DNA of 64,000 nucleotides from Flavobacteriales bacterium (GTDB lineage: Bacteria; Bacteroidota; Bacteroidia; Flavobacteriales; Weeksellaceae): the NCBI GenBank assembly GCA_020635515.1, contig JACJZS010000005.1, positions 1 through 64,000 on the forward strand, given 5' to 3'. Shown here piece after piece: positions 8,791 through 17,904 of this stretch. The notes beneath the pieces were generated by a model. That model did no database searches and had not been told where the DNA came from. It saw only the letters and a list, made by a program, of their open reading frames with translations. The position numbers were made by a program, and so were the translations under genes. Position 1 is the stretch's first letter. Every line of letters begins with the position of its first letter.

Positions 8791-8826
8791 CAAAAATATT
8801 TATATATTTAAATAATTAAATATATA
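8791..8826 (-). promoter_or_regulatory. Promoter and ArsR operator of the sulfur operon
   Basis: On the minus strand the -7 box TATTTTTG is at 8798-8791. Immediately upstream, 8801-8826 is a 26-base palindrome with perfect 11-bp arms TATATATTTAA/TTAAATATATA and only two central mismatches. It would cover the -33 region, where a bound dimer blocks RNA polymerase. The translation start is 20 bases downstream of the -7 box. Confidence 0.7.
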
Positions 8827-8869
8827 GTTGATAAATAAAAATAATAGTGAAATAAGCGTTTTTTAATTT

Positions 8870-9922
8870 TTAATAAAATCTACTGATGTTTACTTCGTCG
8901 GATATTGGAGTTTGGTATTCGCAATAATTAAAAAGTTCTTCAGAAAAAGTTGCACCAATTAACGTTCCTCGTGTACCTAAACCATTTAAAACGAATACGT
9001 TTTTATGCTCTTTGTGACTTCCAATAATAGGACGTCTATCTTTAGAAACAGGACGAAATCCCCAGTTATGTTCTAAAATCTCGTAGTCAAAATCAAGCAT
9101 TTCTTCTAATCCTTCGGTAAGTTTTTCTTTTGCATCTTCGGTAATGTGTTCAGAGGAGTCAGTAGCGTCGTAAGTTCCTCCTGTGTAATAAGCATTGTCT
9201 TGTTTAAACAAAAAATATTTCTTTTTGTAGGTAGAATTATCTAATTCTTTTTCGAGTTTTATTTTTAGTTGTTCTCCTTTATCTTTTAGTATTGGAATGA
9301 AATTAAAAAAAGGATTATTAATGACTTGATATCCTTCACAGAAGATGACTTTTTTAAAATACATTCCTTTGTATTCGCAAATTTTGTTGTCTATATTTAA
9401 AGAATTGTAATCAAACTTCTCTTCTTTGATTTGATTTCTATTTACTAAAAATTCTTTTACGGAATTGACAAGCTTGGGAATATTTACTCTCCCTGAATGT
9501 TTTACTTTTGCTAGTCCTAAAGAATTTGTGACGGTATCTTTATTAATTATTTCCGAATCCAAAAAAGGAGAAAGTCTTTCGGTTTTGGATTTCTTTATCC
9601 AAGTTTCTTTTTCTTTTTCATCGTGAAGAATTCTTAGTACATTTTCTTCGTGTAGTATTTGTACGTCAAGAACTTTTTCTATTTCTTTTACTTTTTTTAC
9701 CAGCTGTTCAGCCTGATCATATGCATTCCAAATAGGTGTGAATCGTTTTAAAACAACAGGATTGTATATTCCAGCACTTACACTAGATGCTTTTTGAAAA
9801 TTTTCATCAATTACTAAAAATGATTTGTTATGTTTAATCAGCTCATGAACAAAAAAACTTCCTGCCAATCCCTGACCAACAATTAGATAATCGTACGGCT
9901 CTATTTTAGTATGCTTTTGCAA
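8870..9922 (-). CDS. FAD-dependent oxidoreductase of the DadA/glycine-oxidase type
   Basis: 350 aa. An N-terminal Rossmann fold for FAD is clear: YDYLIVGQGLAGSFFVHELIK, with the glycine-rich turn, then acidic VIDE. A long substrate domain follows, and near the C-terminus NWGFRPVSKDRRPIIGS and VFVLNGLGTRGTLIGATFSEEL fit the FAD-closing motif of the D-amino-acid/sarcosine oxidase superfamily. The true substrate cannot be told. It overlaps the end of proS by 17 bases, so it is cotranscribed with it. The distance to the arsR promoter (98 bases) contains no other gene. Confidence 0.8.
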   Translation of the reverse strand: MQKHTKIEPYDYLIVGQGLAGSFFVHELIKHNKSFLVIDENFQKASSVSAGIYNPVVLKRFTPIWNAYDQAEQLVKKVKEIEKVLDVQILHEENVLRILHDEKEKETWIKKSKTERLSPFLDSEIINKDTVTNSLGLAKVKHSGRVNIPKLVNSVKEFLVNRNQIKEEKFDYNSLNIDNKICEYKGMYFKKVIFCEGYQVINNPFFNFIPILKDKGEQLKIKLEKELDNSTYKKKYFLFKQDNAYYTGGTYDATDSSEHITEDAKEKLTEGLEEMLDFDYEILEHNWGFRPVSKDRRPIIGSHKEHKNVFVLNGLGTRGTLIGATFSEELFNYCEYQTPISDEVNISRFY

Positions 9923-11381
9923 ATAATACTCTTTGTTTAGAAGGTTTTCCCGAAATCATGGATAATCCATTTTCCATTTTGTTGTTTAAAGGAATACAAC
10001 GAATGGTAGCTTTTGTTTCCTGTTGTATACGTTCTTCTTCTTCTTTGGTTCCGTCCCAGTGAGCAGAAATAAAACCGCCTTTAGTTTCCAATACTTCTTT
10101 AAACTCCTCGTAGGTGTCTACGGAAGTTATATTTTCATCTCTAAATTTTAAGGCTTTATCAAAGATAGAGTTTTGAATTTCTTGTAGAAGTACAGGTATT
10201 TGTTCTACAATGTTTTCTATGTTTTCTATGGATTTAGATAAGTTATCTCTACGAGCAATTTCTACGGTTCCGTTTTCTAAGTCTTTTGGTCCTATGGCAA
10301 TTCGTAGAGGAACTCCTTTTAGTTCATATTCATTGAACTTCCAACCTGGTTTATAGGTATCTCTATCATCAAACTTTACTGAAATATCCATCGACTTTAA
10401 TTCATAAAGAATAGGATCAACAACATCTTGTATTTGCTTTAATTGTTCCTCGTTTCTGTAAATAGGAACAATAACTACTTGTATAGGTGCTAGGTTAGGA
10501 GGAAGAACAAGTCCATTATCATCTGAGTGAGTCATTACGAGTGCTCCCATTAGTCGAGTAGAAACTCCCCAAGAACTTGCCCAAACGTACTCTTGTTTTC
10601 CGTCTTTAGACATATATTTTACGTCAAATGCTTTAGAGAAATTTTGCCCTAAAAAGTGAGAAGTACCTGCTTGCAATGCTTTTCCATCTTGCATTAATGC
10701 CTCTATGCAATACGTTTCTTCTGCACCTGCAAATCGTTCAGACTCAGATTTTACACCTTTTATTACAGGAATTCCCATATAGTTTTGAACAAAATCTGCA
10801 TATACCTCCAGCATGGTTTCTGTTTCTTCTATTGCTTCTTTTTCGGTAGCATGAGCAGTATGTCCTTCTTGCCAAAGAAATTCGGTAGTACGTAGAAATA
10901 AACGAGTCCTCATTTCCCAACGCACTACGTTTGCCCATTGATTTACCAAAATAGGTAAATCTCTATATGATTGAATCCAGTTTTTGTAGGTATTCCAAAT
11001 TATAGCTTCTGAAGTAGGGCGAACAACCAACTCTTCTTCCAATTTAGCTTCAGGGTCTACTATTAACTTTCCAGGATTTTCAGAATCAGATTTTAAACGA
11101 TAATGAGTAACTACAGCACACTCTTTAGCAAATCCCTCTGCATTTTTTTCTTCTGCCTCAAATAAATTTTTAGGTACAAAAATTGGGAAATAAGCATTTT
11201 GATGTCCAGTTTCTTTAAACATCTTATCTAATTGTGCTTGCATTTTTTCCCATATAGCATATCCATATGGTTTAATTACCATACAACCTCGTACTCCCGA
11301 GTTTTCGGCTAAATCAGCTTTTACAACGAGCTCATTGTACCATTTGCTATAATCTTCATTTCGCGTAGTTAGTTTCGCCAT
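9906..11381 (-). CDS. proS: Prolyl-tRNA synthetase, short eukaryote/archaeal type
   Basis: 491 aa class II synthetase charging tRNA-Pro. Visible motifs: motif 1 region RGCMVIKPYGYAIWEKMQ, the specific VRPTSEAIIWNTYKNW, motif 2 region MRTRLFLRTTEFLWQEGHTAH, and motif 3 region THSDDNGLVLPP. An anticodon-binding domain follows (VPIYRNEEQ onward), and the C-terminal zinc-like domain ends in SKQRVLFAKAY. There is no editing (INS) insertion, as expected for ProS of this type, which is usual in Bacteroidota. Overlaps the downstream FAD gene. Confidence 0.97.
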   Translation of the reverse strand: MAKLTTRNEDYSKWYNELVVKADLAENSGVRGCMVIKPYGYAIWEKMQAQLDKMFKETGHQNAYFPIFVPKNLFEAEEKNAEGFAKECAVVTHYRLKSDSENPGKLIVDPEAKLEEELVVRPTSEAIIWNTYKNWIQSYRDLPILVNQWANVVRWEMRTRLFLRTTEFLWQEGHTAHATEKEAIEETETMLEVYADFVQNYMGIPVIKGVKSESERFAGAEETYCIEALMQDGKALQAGTSHFLGQNFSKAFDVKYMSKDGKQEYVWASSWGVSTRLMGALVMTHSDDNGLVLPPNLAPIQVVIVPIYRNEEQLKQIQDVVDPILYELKSMDISVKFDDRDTYKPGWKFNEYELKGVPLRIAIGPKDLENGTVEIARRDNLSKSIENIENIVEQIPVLLQEIQNSIFDKALKFRDENITSVDTYEEFKEVLETKGGFISAHWDGTKEEEERIQQETKATIRCIPLNNKMENGLSMISGKPSKQRVLFAKAY

Positions 11382-11441
11382 ATTCGTAAATTAGTTATAA
11401 ATTACCAAGTGACTTTGGTACGGACTTTGATATAAATTTAG

Positions 11442-11449
11442 TATATTTG
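11442..11449 (+). promoter_or_regulatory. -7 box of the surface lipoprotein / OmpP1 pair
   Basis: TATATTTG, a full TAnnTTTG match. Transcription would start about 11455, which rules out the ATGs at 11452-11457 and supports initiation at 11491. Confidence 0.6.
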
Positions 11450-11490
11450 TAATGATGCAAAAGTATAGTATTAATTCAAAATTTCCTACT

Positions 11491-12537
11491 ATGAAACCTA
11501 AATCTTTTCAATTAAGTATAAATTTACCAATAGTAGTTTTACTTTTTTCTGTTTTTTTAATTCAGTCTTGTGTTACTTATGTAGTTAGTGAGAAAACATC
11601 GGAAGATGATGGTATTTATTTTGACCCAAATGTAGACAAAAGACCAGTAGAAGTTAATGAAGTTCAAGAGATAAGATATGTTGCAGATGAAGATACTCAA
11701 GCAAGAGTAGGAGAGCCATATTATCAAGAAGAGGAACAAACTACTACATATGGAGTACAACCACCTTATGAAAGAGAGCAACAAAATTCTGCTCGACAGG
11801 TGTGGGGAAGTGATGGAGGAACCGAAGTAAACGTTAATAATTATAATTACGGATACAATACTTTAGGAGGTTGGTACAGTCCTTATTCATATTGGAATAA
11901 CTGGAATCTTGGGTTTGGTTGGAATAATTGGTATCAACCTCGTTATAATTGGGGACTTAGTGTAGGTTTAGGTTGGGGAAGTTGGTATCAACCGTATTCC
12001 TATTGGAATAATTGGAATTGGGGATATGGTTGGAATAATTGGTATTATGGAAATAGTTGGTATAGTCCGTATTATGGTGGACTTTATGGGAATTATTGGA
12101 ATACTCCATACTACGGTGGATACTATGGAAATTACTGGAATAATAATTATTATAATTCACGTACTGCTCCTGTAAGAAGGTACGATCGCTACGGCTCAAG
12201 GCCATCAAACCGAACATCAGTAAATACCCGAAATTCATCTTCTAGCAATAGAAATTCAAATAGAGTGTATAATACACCTCCATCACGCACTACGGATTCT
12301 CAAAATTCTAATTCTACAACTAGAACAAGAACACCATCTAGATACGTTACACCAAGAAGTAACAGTAATACGGGAGAATCAAGAACATACAATAGTAATA
12401 GATCTTCTAGTAGAAGTCAGTATTCAACTCCACAAAGATCATCAACTCCTTCGTACTCTCCTTCAAGAAGTTCAAGTGGAAGTTCTTCAGGTTCAACTCA
12501 CAGTGGTTCACCAAGCAGAGGAGCAAGAAGAAGTTAA
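11491..12537 (+). CDS. Surface lipoprotein with Tyr/Trp/Asn/Gly-rich repeats and Ser/Thr/Arg-rich tail
   Basis: 348 aa counted from ATG 11491; an upstream in-frame ATG at 11452 overlaps the promoter. A lipoprotein signal ends at LFSVFLIQSC near residue 28. A short acidic region follows. Then from about residue 130 to 220 comes a low-complexity stretch of imperfect repeats on the theme WYxPYxYWNNWNxGxGWNNWY and YYGGxYGNYWN. The last 125 residues are Ser, Thr, Arg and Asn rich. Aromatic-glycine repeats like these occur in envelope-associated proteins, but I recognise no defined family. Flavobacterial genomes often carry such a gene next to proS and the following OmpP1 gene. Function unknown. 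Confidence 0.85.
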   Translation: MKPKSFQLSINLPIVVLLFSVFLIQSCVTYVVSEKTSEDDGIYFDPNVDKRPVEVNEVQEIRYVADEDTQARVGEPYYQEEEQTTTYGVQPPYEREQQNSARQVWGSDGGTEVNVNNYNYGYNTLGGWYSPYSYWNNWNLGFGWNNWYQPRYNWGLSVGLGWGSWYQPYSYWNNWNWGYGWNNWYYGNSWYSPYYGGLYGNYWNTPYYGGYYGNYWNNNYYNSRTAPVRRYDRYGSRPSNRTSVNTRNSSSSNRNSNRVYNTPPSRTTDSQNSNSTTRTRTPSRYVTPRSNSNTGESRTYNSNRSSSRSQYSTPQRSSTPSYSPSRSSSGSSSGSTHSGSPSRGARRS

Positions 12538-12560
12538 TTAAAAATTTTAAAAAAAATCCA

Positions 12561-13976
12561 ATGAAATATATAATAGTATCAGTAGCGTTATTCTTTACAG
12601 CTTTTGGGGCTTCTCAAGAAATTTACTTCAGTTACGACAGAATAAATCATAGTTTGAATAGCTTAAGTAACGATTATGCCCAGCAAGGAACAGCACGTTA
12701 TTCTGCAATGGCAGGTTCTATGGGGGCATTAGGAGGAGATATTTCTGCTATGGAAGTGAACCCCGCAGGGGGAGCTGTTTTTATAAAAAACAATGTAACT
12801 CTAAGTATGCAAGTGAACTCAGTTAAAAACACAACCTCGTTAATTGATGTTTCCAATTCCAATACAGATACAAACTTTAATATCAATAATGTAGGAGGTG
12901 TAGCTGTTTTTGAAAGTAAAAATAAAAATAAATGGAAAAATTTCAACTTAGGAGTAAGTTACAAAAGAAAAGATATTTCTAGTTTGGTACATGCTTCAGA
13001 AAATGATGATGTTATTTTTGCAGAATACAATGACTACGACCCAGATGATGATAATTTTTCCACCTTATATACACATATAAATGAGGTAGATGGTTCTAAA
13101 TCTAAGTTTGGAATAAATTTATCCGCAAACTACGATGATAAATTTTATTTAGGTACAAATTTAAATTTTCACAGTACATATCTTACGCAGTATGATATTA
13201 TAGAAGAAAGAATAAACCAAAATAACACAATACGAACCACAGATGGCCAAGGAACTCCTTACAGTTTAGACGTTAGCGGTTTTTCAATTGGTTTTGGTGC
13301 GATTTATAAAATCAACCAAATGGTAAGAGTAGGTTTGGCATATCAATCTCCTGCGTGGAACAGTATAGTAGAAGAATTTAACTATGCAAACATTGATAAT
13401 TTAGGAGATTATTATGGCGTTGGTCTTGGATTGAGTGAATTTGATAATATAAACACAGCAGGAAGCCTTACAGGAAGTGTTGCACTCGTTATAGGGAAAA
13501 GCTTAGCATTAAATGCAGATGTGATTCGTAATTTTAACAAAAATACTAAATTCGATTCACCAGATATCGAAATTAGAGAGAATAATCTGTTTATAAACAA
13601 TGCAGTTCAAAACTCTACAGAAGTTCGTTTAGGAGGAGAATACCGAATTGATAACTTCAAACTAAGGGCAGGTTATGCGTATGCTCAATCTCCCATAAAA
13701 GATGATGTAAAAGTGGTTATTGATGGAGAAGAAGTAGATTTTTATGGTTCTAAATTAATTAAAAATGATTCCAATACGCTTTCCGCAGGGTTAGGATATA
13801 CATTCGGAAAGTTTTTTGCAGACTTTGCGTACCAACATCATACTACTGACTTTATTTCGGTATTTGGTGGAGGTGATTATTATAACCTTGATGCTTATTA
13901 TACTCGCTTTGATTACTATCCAAAAACAAAAAGAAAAACAGATAATTTTATTCTTACTTTTGGTTGGAATTTCTAA
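12561..13976 (+). CDS. OmpP1/FadL/TodX family outer membrane transporter
   Basis: 471 aa with a signal peptide (VALFFTAFGASQ). The N-terminal hatch region has QGTARYSAMAGSMGALGGDISAMEVNPAG, the hallmark of the FadL/OmpP1 family. The rest is a beta-barrel of alternating strands ending in the aromatic C-terminus FILTFGWNF. The family takes up hydrophobic compounds such as long-chain fatty acids. It lies 23 bases behind the repeat lipoprotein and is followed by a shared terminator. Some databases call homologues hemin receptor, which I see no support for. Confidence 0.88.
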   Translation: MKYIIVSVALFFTAFGASQEIYFSYDRINHSLNSLSNDYAQQGTARYSAMAGSMGALGGDISAMEVNPAGGAVFIKNNVTLSMQVNSVKNTTSLIDVSNSNTDTNFNINNVGGVAVFESKNKNKWKNFNLGVSYKRKDISSLVHASENDDVIFAEYNDYDPDDDNFSTLYTHINEVDGSKSKFGINLSANYDDKFYLGTNLNFHSTYLTQYDIIEERINQNNTIRTTDGQGTPYSLDVSGFSIGFGAIYKINQMVRVGLAYQSPAWNSIVEEFNYANIDNLGDYYGVGLGLSEFDNINTAGSLTGSVALVIGKSLALNADVIRNFNKNTKFDSPDIEIRENNLFINNAVQNSTEVRLGGEYRIDNFKLRAGYAYAQSPIKDDVKVVIDGEEVDFYGSKLIKNDSNTLSAGLGYTFGKFFADFAYQHHTTDFISVFGGGDYYNLDAYYTRFDYYPKTKRKTDNFILTFGWNF

Positions 13977-14020
13977 TTGAAATATAAATTTGACAACGAT
14001 TTTTTGATTTTTCAGATACT

Positions 14021-14058
14021 AAAAAAGTGTATTGAAGTAAATTTCAATACACTTTTTT
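14021..14058. terminator. Bidirectional terminator between ompP1 and aroQ
   Basis: A perfect 16-bp stem AAAAAAGTGTATTGAA/TTCAATACACTTTTTT with a 6-base loop. The A-run on one side is the T-run of the other strand, so it ends both convergent transcripts. Confidence 0.92.
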
Positions 14059-14080
14059 GATAATCGGTATACGAATCATT

Positions 14081-14506
14081 TTATGTGGTTTTACAAGTAA
14101 AGAAGTCAATGGCTTCTTGGTAACCTGCTAACCCTTTTCCGTGAATCATTTTTTCGCTTGCAGGAGCAGTTACGGATATTTTTCTAAAGTCTTCTCTGTT
14201 CATTATGTCTGAAATGTGAACTTCTACTGAGTGAGCAGGAACTGCCATTAATGCATCGTAAATAGCATACGAATAATGCGTAAAAGCACCTCCATTTATA
14301 ATGATTCCATCGTAAGAAAAACCAATTTCATGAATTTTATCAATGATTTTTCCTTCGTGATTGGATTGGAAATATTCCAATTCAATTTTGGTATTTTTTT
14401 CTTGTAATTCTTTAAAGAAATCTTCAAACGTCTGGCTTCCATAAATCTCAGGTTCTCTTTTCCCTAAAAGATTGAGATTGGGTCCGTTGATGATAATGAT
14501 TTTCAT
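14081..14506 (-). CDS. aroQ: 3-dehydroquinate dehydratase, type II
   Basis: 141 aa dodecameric shikimate-pathway enzyme that converts 3-dehydroquinate to 3-dehydroshikimate. It has the N-terminal IIIINGPNLNLLGKREPEIYG with the catalytic Tyr, QSNHEG, the NGGAFTHYSYAI loop, VEVHISD with the catalytic His, and the C-terminal GKGLAGYQEAIDF. The family starts at MKIIIINGP, so the start is at 14506; the reading frame extends 10 residues upstream into the preceding lipoprotein gene. The two genes abut almost exactly, so they are probably cotranscribed. Confidence 0.95.
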   Translation of the reverse strand: MKIIIINGPNLNLLGKREPEIYGSQTFEDFFKELQEKNTKIELEYFQSNHEGKIIDKIHEIGFSYDGIIINGGAFTHYSYAIYDALMAVPAHSVEVHISDIMNREDFRKISVTAPASEKMIHGKGLAGYQEAIDFFTCKTT

Positions 14507-14508
14507 AC

Positions 14509-15366
14509 TTATTTTTCGTAGGAAATTAGCATACACTCCGTTTCTATGTTAGAATCTAATAAATCAGATTTAATTGGATTTATATAATCTGAAATATCAA
14601 AATTAATTCCACTTATCGAGATTGTATTATTAATGTTTAAATCATTAAAGTTAAGGGAAGAATTGCTTTGTATAATTCCGTAATTGTTGGCAAAATACAT
14701 GGTTTCTGTTCCAATTTGTTGTTTTTCTGCAATGGTTGTGTCGTTATTGATATTAATCCCTAAATATTGCCCGCTAACGTTCAAATCAACTTTTAAATAG
14801 GTAGTTCTATTAACTTTTAAAACATCGCTATACGAAGTATCAAGAACAGTAAACGTGTCTAATTTTTCTTCCATTGTGCTATCCAAATAAATTGTAGTAG
14901 TAATGGTGTAGGTTCCAGAAAATCCATTTTGACTAATAGTTGCTGGTTCGGTTGTATAAGAGAAATTACCGCTTAAAGTTTCTCCAACATTTTTAGAAAC
15001 ATCTAGAAAGGCATATTCAAGAGGAATAGAAACATCACTTGTAAGAGAAAAAGTATCGTAAATAATGTATTGATTTCCACTTTTTCTAATCTGTGCTTCG
15101 TTTTTTCCTCCTGCAAAAAGTATTGCTCCGTTGTTTAGAATTGTATAACTTTTTCCTGCAATCGTTTTGTTTCCGTTTTCTTCTACGATTACATTTTCAG
15201 AATTTGAATTCTCAGTATAGCTGTAATTCCATTTAGAGTTGGAAGATAAAACGACGTAGTTGTTATTTTCTGTGTTAGAATTAGAATTATCTGACTCATC
15301 AGAATCAGAACAACTATTAAAAAGTAAAAAAGAAAAAAGCGAAAGTGCTAAAATAGAGTATTTCAT
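14509..15366 (-). CDS. Lipoprotein of unknown function
   Basis: 285 aa. Lipoprotein signal peptide ending in FLLFNSC near residue 19, then a Ser/Asp/Asn-rich linker of about 15 residues. The mature part is rich in beta-strand-like Thr, Ser, Asn, Tyr segments with no motif I recognise. It sits between the alkyltransferase-like gene (12 bases upstream) and aroQ. Cys near the C-terminus (ETECMLISYEK) is not obviously functional. Confidence 0.8.
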   Translation of the reverse strand: MKYSILALSLFSFLLFNSCSDSDESDNSNSNTENNNYVVLSSNSKWNYSYTENSNSENVIVEENGNKTIAGKSYTILNNGAILFAGGKNEAQIRKSGNQYIIYDTFSLTSDVSIPLEYAFLDVSKNVGETLSGNFSYTTEPATISQNGFSGTYTITTTIYLDSTMEEKLDTFTVLDTSYSDVLKVNRTTYLKVDLNVSGQYLGININNDTTIAEKQQIGTETMYFANNYGIIQSNSSLNFNDLNINNTISISGINFDISDYINPIKSDLLDSNIETECMLISYEK

Positions 15367-15378
15367 AATGCAGATAAT

Positions 15379-15699
15379 TTATTCTGTTTTTGTGGGATTC
15401 CACAAAACGGTTTCAAAGTTAACAATTTTATCGTTTTCTATTACAATTCCTTCTGATTCTAAAAGTTCTTGCATTTGAGTTGGATAATCAAAGTGATTTT
15501 TCCCAGTAAGTAAGCCATTTCTATTTACTACACGATGAGCAGGAACGTCTTGTAATTTATGAGAAGTATTCATGGCGTATCCTACAACACGAGCGGACTT
15601 TGCCGAACCTAAAATTTTAGCAATTTCTCCATACGTAGTTACCTTTCCTTTAGGAATCATGCGTACTATTTCGTATACATTTTCATAAAAATCATTCAT
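15379..15699 (-). CDS. Alkyltransferase-like protein (ATL), MGMT fold without the active-site Cys
   Basis: 106 aa from the ATG at 15699. It matches the DNA-binding half of O6-alkylguanine-DNA alkyltransferase: VYEIVRMIPKGKVTTYGEIAKILG, the Arg finger region SARVVGYAMN, and PAHRVVNRNG. In MGMT the last motif is PCHRV, with Cys accepting the alkyl group; here the Cys is Ala, which defines ATL proteins that bind alkylated guanines and flag them for nucleotide excision repair. Stand-alone and short, as ATLs are. The family assignment is firm; partners are not in the window. Confidence 0.9.
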   Translation of the reverse strand: MNDFYENVYEIVRMIPKGKVTTYGEIAKILGSAKSARVVGYAMNTSHKLQDVPAHRVVNRNGLLTGKNHFDYPTQMQELLESEGIVIENDKIVNFETVLWNPTKTE

Positions 15700-15735
15700 T
15701 GAGTAAATAAAATTTGTTAAATTTAAGAAAAAAAT

Positions 15736-16257
15736 ATGGAGCGAGAACACCTACTAAATACAATTAGAAATCGTCCACGATTTAACTTTGAAACCTCATA
15801 TAGTGTAGAAAAAGTATATCGTAAATTACGAAAACACCTAGATTTACAAAATGAGATAGGAGGTTATGTAAGAAGCTATGAGGCAATTTTTAGAGTTCGA
15901 GAAACAAAACATGAATATTGGTCGCCTATTTTTAGTATTCGAGCAGAATACGACGAAGAAAGAGGCGTCACAGAAATAAGAGGTGTTTTAGGTCCTAAAA
16001 GTTCTGTGTGGTTATTATTTGTGTTTTCTTATTTTGGTTTTGGTACGTTCTTTATGATATCAGGAATGTTTATGTTGGTATCTACTTCGGAATCTTCAGG
16101 TTTTTATATGGATTATTTATTTTGGATTTCTTTATTAGGTTTAATTACAACTTATGTTTTAGCTAGAGTTGGAAGAATTAAGGCAAAAAAAGAATCAGAA
16201 ACATTGAAAAAATTTGTGATTACCATGTTTGAACAAGATGGTTTTGTAAAGGAATAA
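15736..16257 (+). CDS. Membrane protein of unknown function with two transmembrane segments
   Basis: 173 aa. About 95 charged N-terminal residues (FNFETSYSVEKVYRKLRKH) with beta-like segments, then two hydrophobic helices at roughly 96-118 and 128-146, and a cytosolic tail with a Lys-rich helix. The AT-rich spacer to the divergent ATL gene carries the start. No known domain is recognised. Confidence 0.7.
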   Translation: MEREHLLNTIRNRPRFNFETSYSVEKVYRKLRKHLDLQNEIGGYVRSYEAIFRVRETKHEYWSPIFSIRAEYDEERGVTEIRGVLGPKSSVWLLFVFSYFGFGTFFMISGMFMLVSTSESSGFYMDYLFWISLLGLITTYVLARVGRIKAKKESETLKKFVITMFEQDGFVKE

Positions 16258-16354
16258 TGTACTCTTAATGCAGAGTTAACTTTGATGCTTATAAGTGAAG
16301 ATAAAGTTAAAAGTATAGTAATATTTACTTAACGATTCGGTTTTTTCTAAATTC

Positions 16355-16362
16355 TACTTTTG
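16355..16362 (+). promoter_or_regulatory. -7 box of the choice-of-anchor I gene
   Basis: TACTTTTG matches TAnnTTTG and is 18 bases before the ATG at 16380. Confidence 0.5.
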
Positions 16363-16379
16363 CGGATAAAAAAAAGAAG

Positions 16380-17885
16380 ATGAAAAAACACAATTTATTT
16401 TTACTGTTAGCTTTATTTAATTTGCTGATTATTTCCTGTTCAGATGATGATGCTTCTACTAGTTCTGCCAATGAAGAAACAACAGAGATGTCAACTGATT
16501 TTTCTCTAGTAGGGAGTTTGTATTTAGGAGGAGAAGGTTATTCGGAAATTTCAGCATATGATTCGTCTACAAAAAAACTATACAGTACCAGTGCTGAGGA
16601 TAATTCAATTCATGTTATAGATTTATCTAATCCAGCAAATCCTACAAAAATAAAATCAATAGATTTGAATAGCTACGGAGGAGTTGTGAACAGTGTTTCG
16701 GTTAGTAACGGAGTTTTAGCAGTTGCAGTAGAAGCAAAAATTAAGCAAGACAACGGTTCAATTGTTACTTTTAATACTTCTGATGATTCTTACTTAAATA
16801 GTTATACAGTAGGAGCTTTACCAGATATGGTTACGTTTTCGCCAAACGGAAAACTAATTATTTCTGCAAATGAAGGAGAACCAAATGACGCTTATGATAA
16901 CGATCCTAAAGGTTCTATTTCTATTATCAACGTAGAAACAGGAGTTATAAATACATTGTATTTTGATTCATTTAATTCTCAACAAACTGCGTTAGAAGCG
17001 AATGGATTTAGAGTTTTCGGGCCAGGTGCAGACTTAGCAAAAGACGTAGAGCCTGAATACATTGCAATTTCAGATGATTCAAAAATGGCGTATGTGACAT
17101 TGCAAGAAAATAACGGAATAGCAGAAGTGAATTTAGAAACACTTGCAATCGTTAGAATTATTCCACTTGGAACAAAAGACTATACAAATGAGTTGGTAGA
17201 TTTTTCTGATAAAGACGATAAAATCAGTTTTGGAATACCAGCAACTACGGTTAAAGGTTTTTACATGCCTGATGCTATAGCATATGCAAACGGATATTTA
17301 ATTACGGCAAATGAAGGAGATTCTAGAGATTACAAAGGATATTCTGAGGAAGTACGAATAGAAGATTTAATTTTAGATGCTACAAAATTTCCAAATGCAG
17401 ATTTCTTGCAACAAAAAGAAATCTTAGGAAGATTAAAAACGACTACGGCAAATGGAGATACCGATGGTGATGGCGATGTAGACCAGTTGTATTGCTACGG
17501 AGGTCGTTCTTTCTCTATATGGGATACTTCGGGGAATTTAGTTTATGATAGCGGAAGTATATTAGGAATGGAAGCAACTAAACTTGGAATTTATGATGAT
17601 GGTAGAAGTGATGATAAAGGAGTAGAACCAGAGTCAGTAGAAGTGATTAAATCGGGAGGGAAAACGTATTTATTTGTAGGTACAGAGAGAACTACAGAGA
17701 GTATGGTGTTGTTATTTGATATAACTAATCCTATGAGTCCTGTATTAAAATCAACTTTAAGAAGTCCTAATCATGTGGCACCAGAAGGATTATTAGTAAT
17801 CCCTGCATCAGAAAGTCCGAATGGGAAGGATTTAGTAGTTGTAACTCACGAAGTAGACGGGAATATAGCTGTATACTCAAATTAA
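16380..17885 (+). CDS. Choice-of-anchor I family lipoprotein (beta-propeller-like)
   Basis: 501 aa. Lipoprotein signal ends LLIISCSDDD near residue 20. The mature protein contains repeated beta-propeller strands (KKLYSTSAEDNSIHVIDLSN, GALPDMVTFSPNGKLIISANEGEP, DYKGYSEEVRIEDL, GVEPESVEV) typical of the choice-of-anchor I domain, which also occurs in bifunctional phytase or alkaline-phosphatase-like secreted proteins. This copy has no added phosphatase or calcineurin domain. It is likely at the cell surface. Substrate unknown. Confidence 0.85.
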   Translation: MKKHNLFLLLALFNLLIISCSDDDASTSSANEETTEMSTDFSLVGSLYLGGEGYSEISAYDSSTKKLYSTSAEDNSIHVIDLSNPANPTKIKSIDLNSYGGVVNSVSVSNGVLAVAVEAKIKQDNGSIVTFNTSDDSYLNSYTVGALPDMVTFSPNGKLIISANEGEPNDAYDNDPKGSISIINVETGVINTLYFDSFNSQQTALEANGFRVFGPGADLAKDVEPEYIAISDDSKMAYVTLQENNGIAEVNLETLAIVRIIPLGTKDYTNELVDFSDKDDKISFGIPATTVKGFYMPDAIAYANGYLITANEGDSRDYKGYSEEVRIEDLILDATKFPNADFLQQKEILGRLKTTTANGDTDGDGDVDQLYCYGGRSFSIWDTSGNLVYDSGSILGMEATKLGIYDDGRSDDKGVEPESVEVIKSGGKTYLFVGTERTTESMVLLFDITNPMSPVLKSTLRSPNHVAPEGLLVIPASESPNGKDLVVVTHEVDGNIAVYSN

Positions 17886-17904
17886 TTTTAAGCAGAATAA
17901 TATC

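Noticed and set aside
8801..8826. Terminator of the FAD oxidoreductase gene
   Set aside because: The palindrome is AT-only with a short centre and lies in front of the arsR -7 box, which fits an operator better.
11957..12238. Minus-strand ORF of 93 codons with Asn/Tyr/His repeats
   Set aside because: It is the antisense reading of the Tyr/Trp/Asn repeats of the lipoprotein gene.
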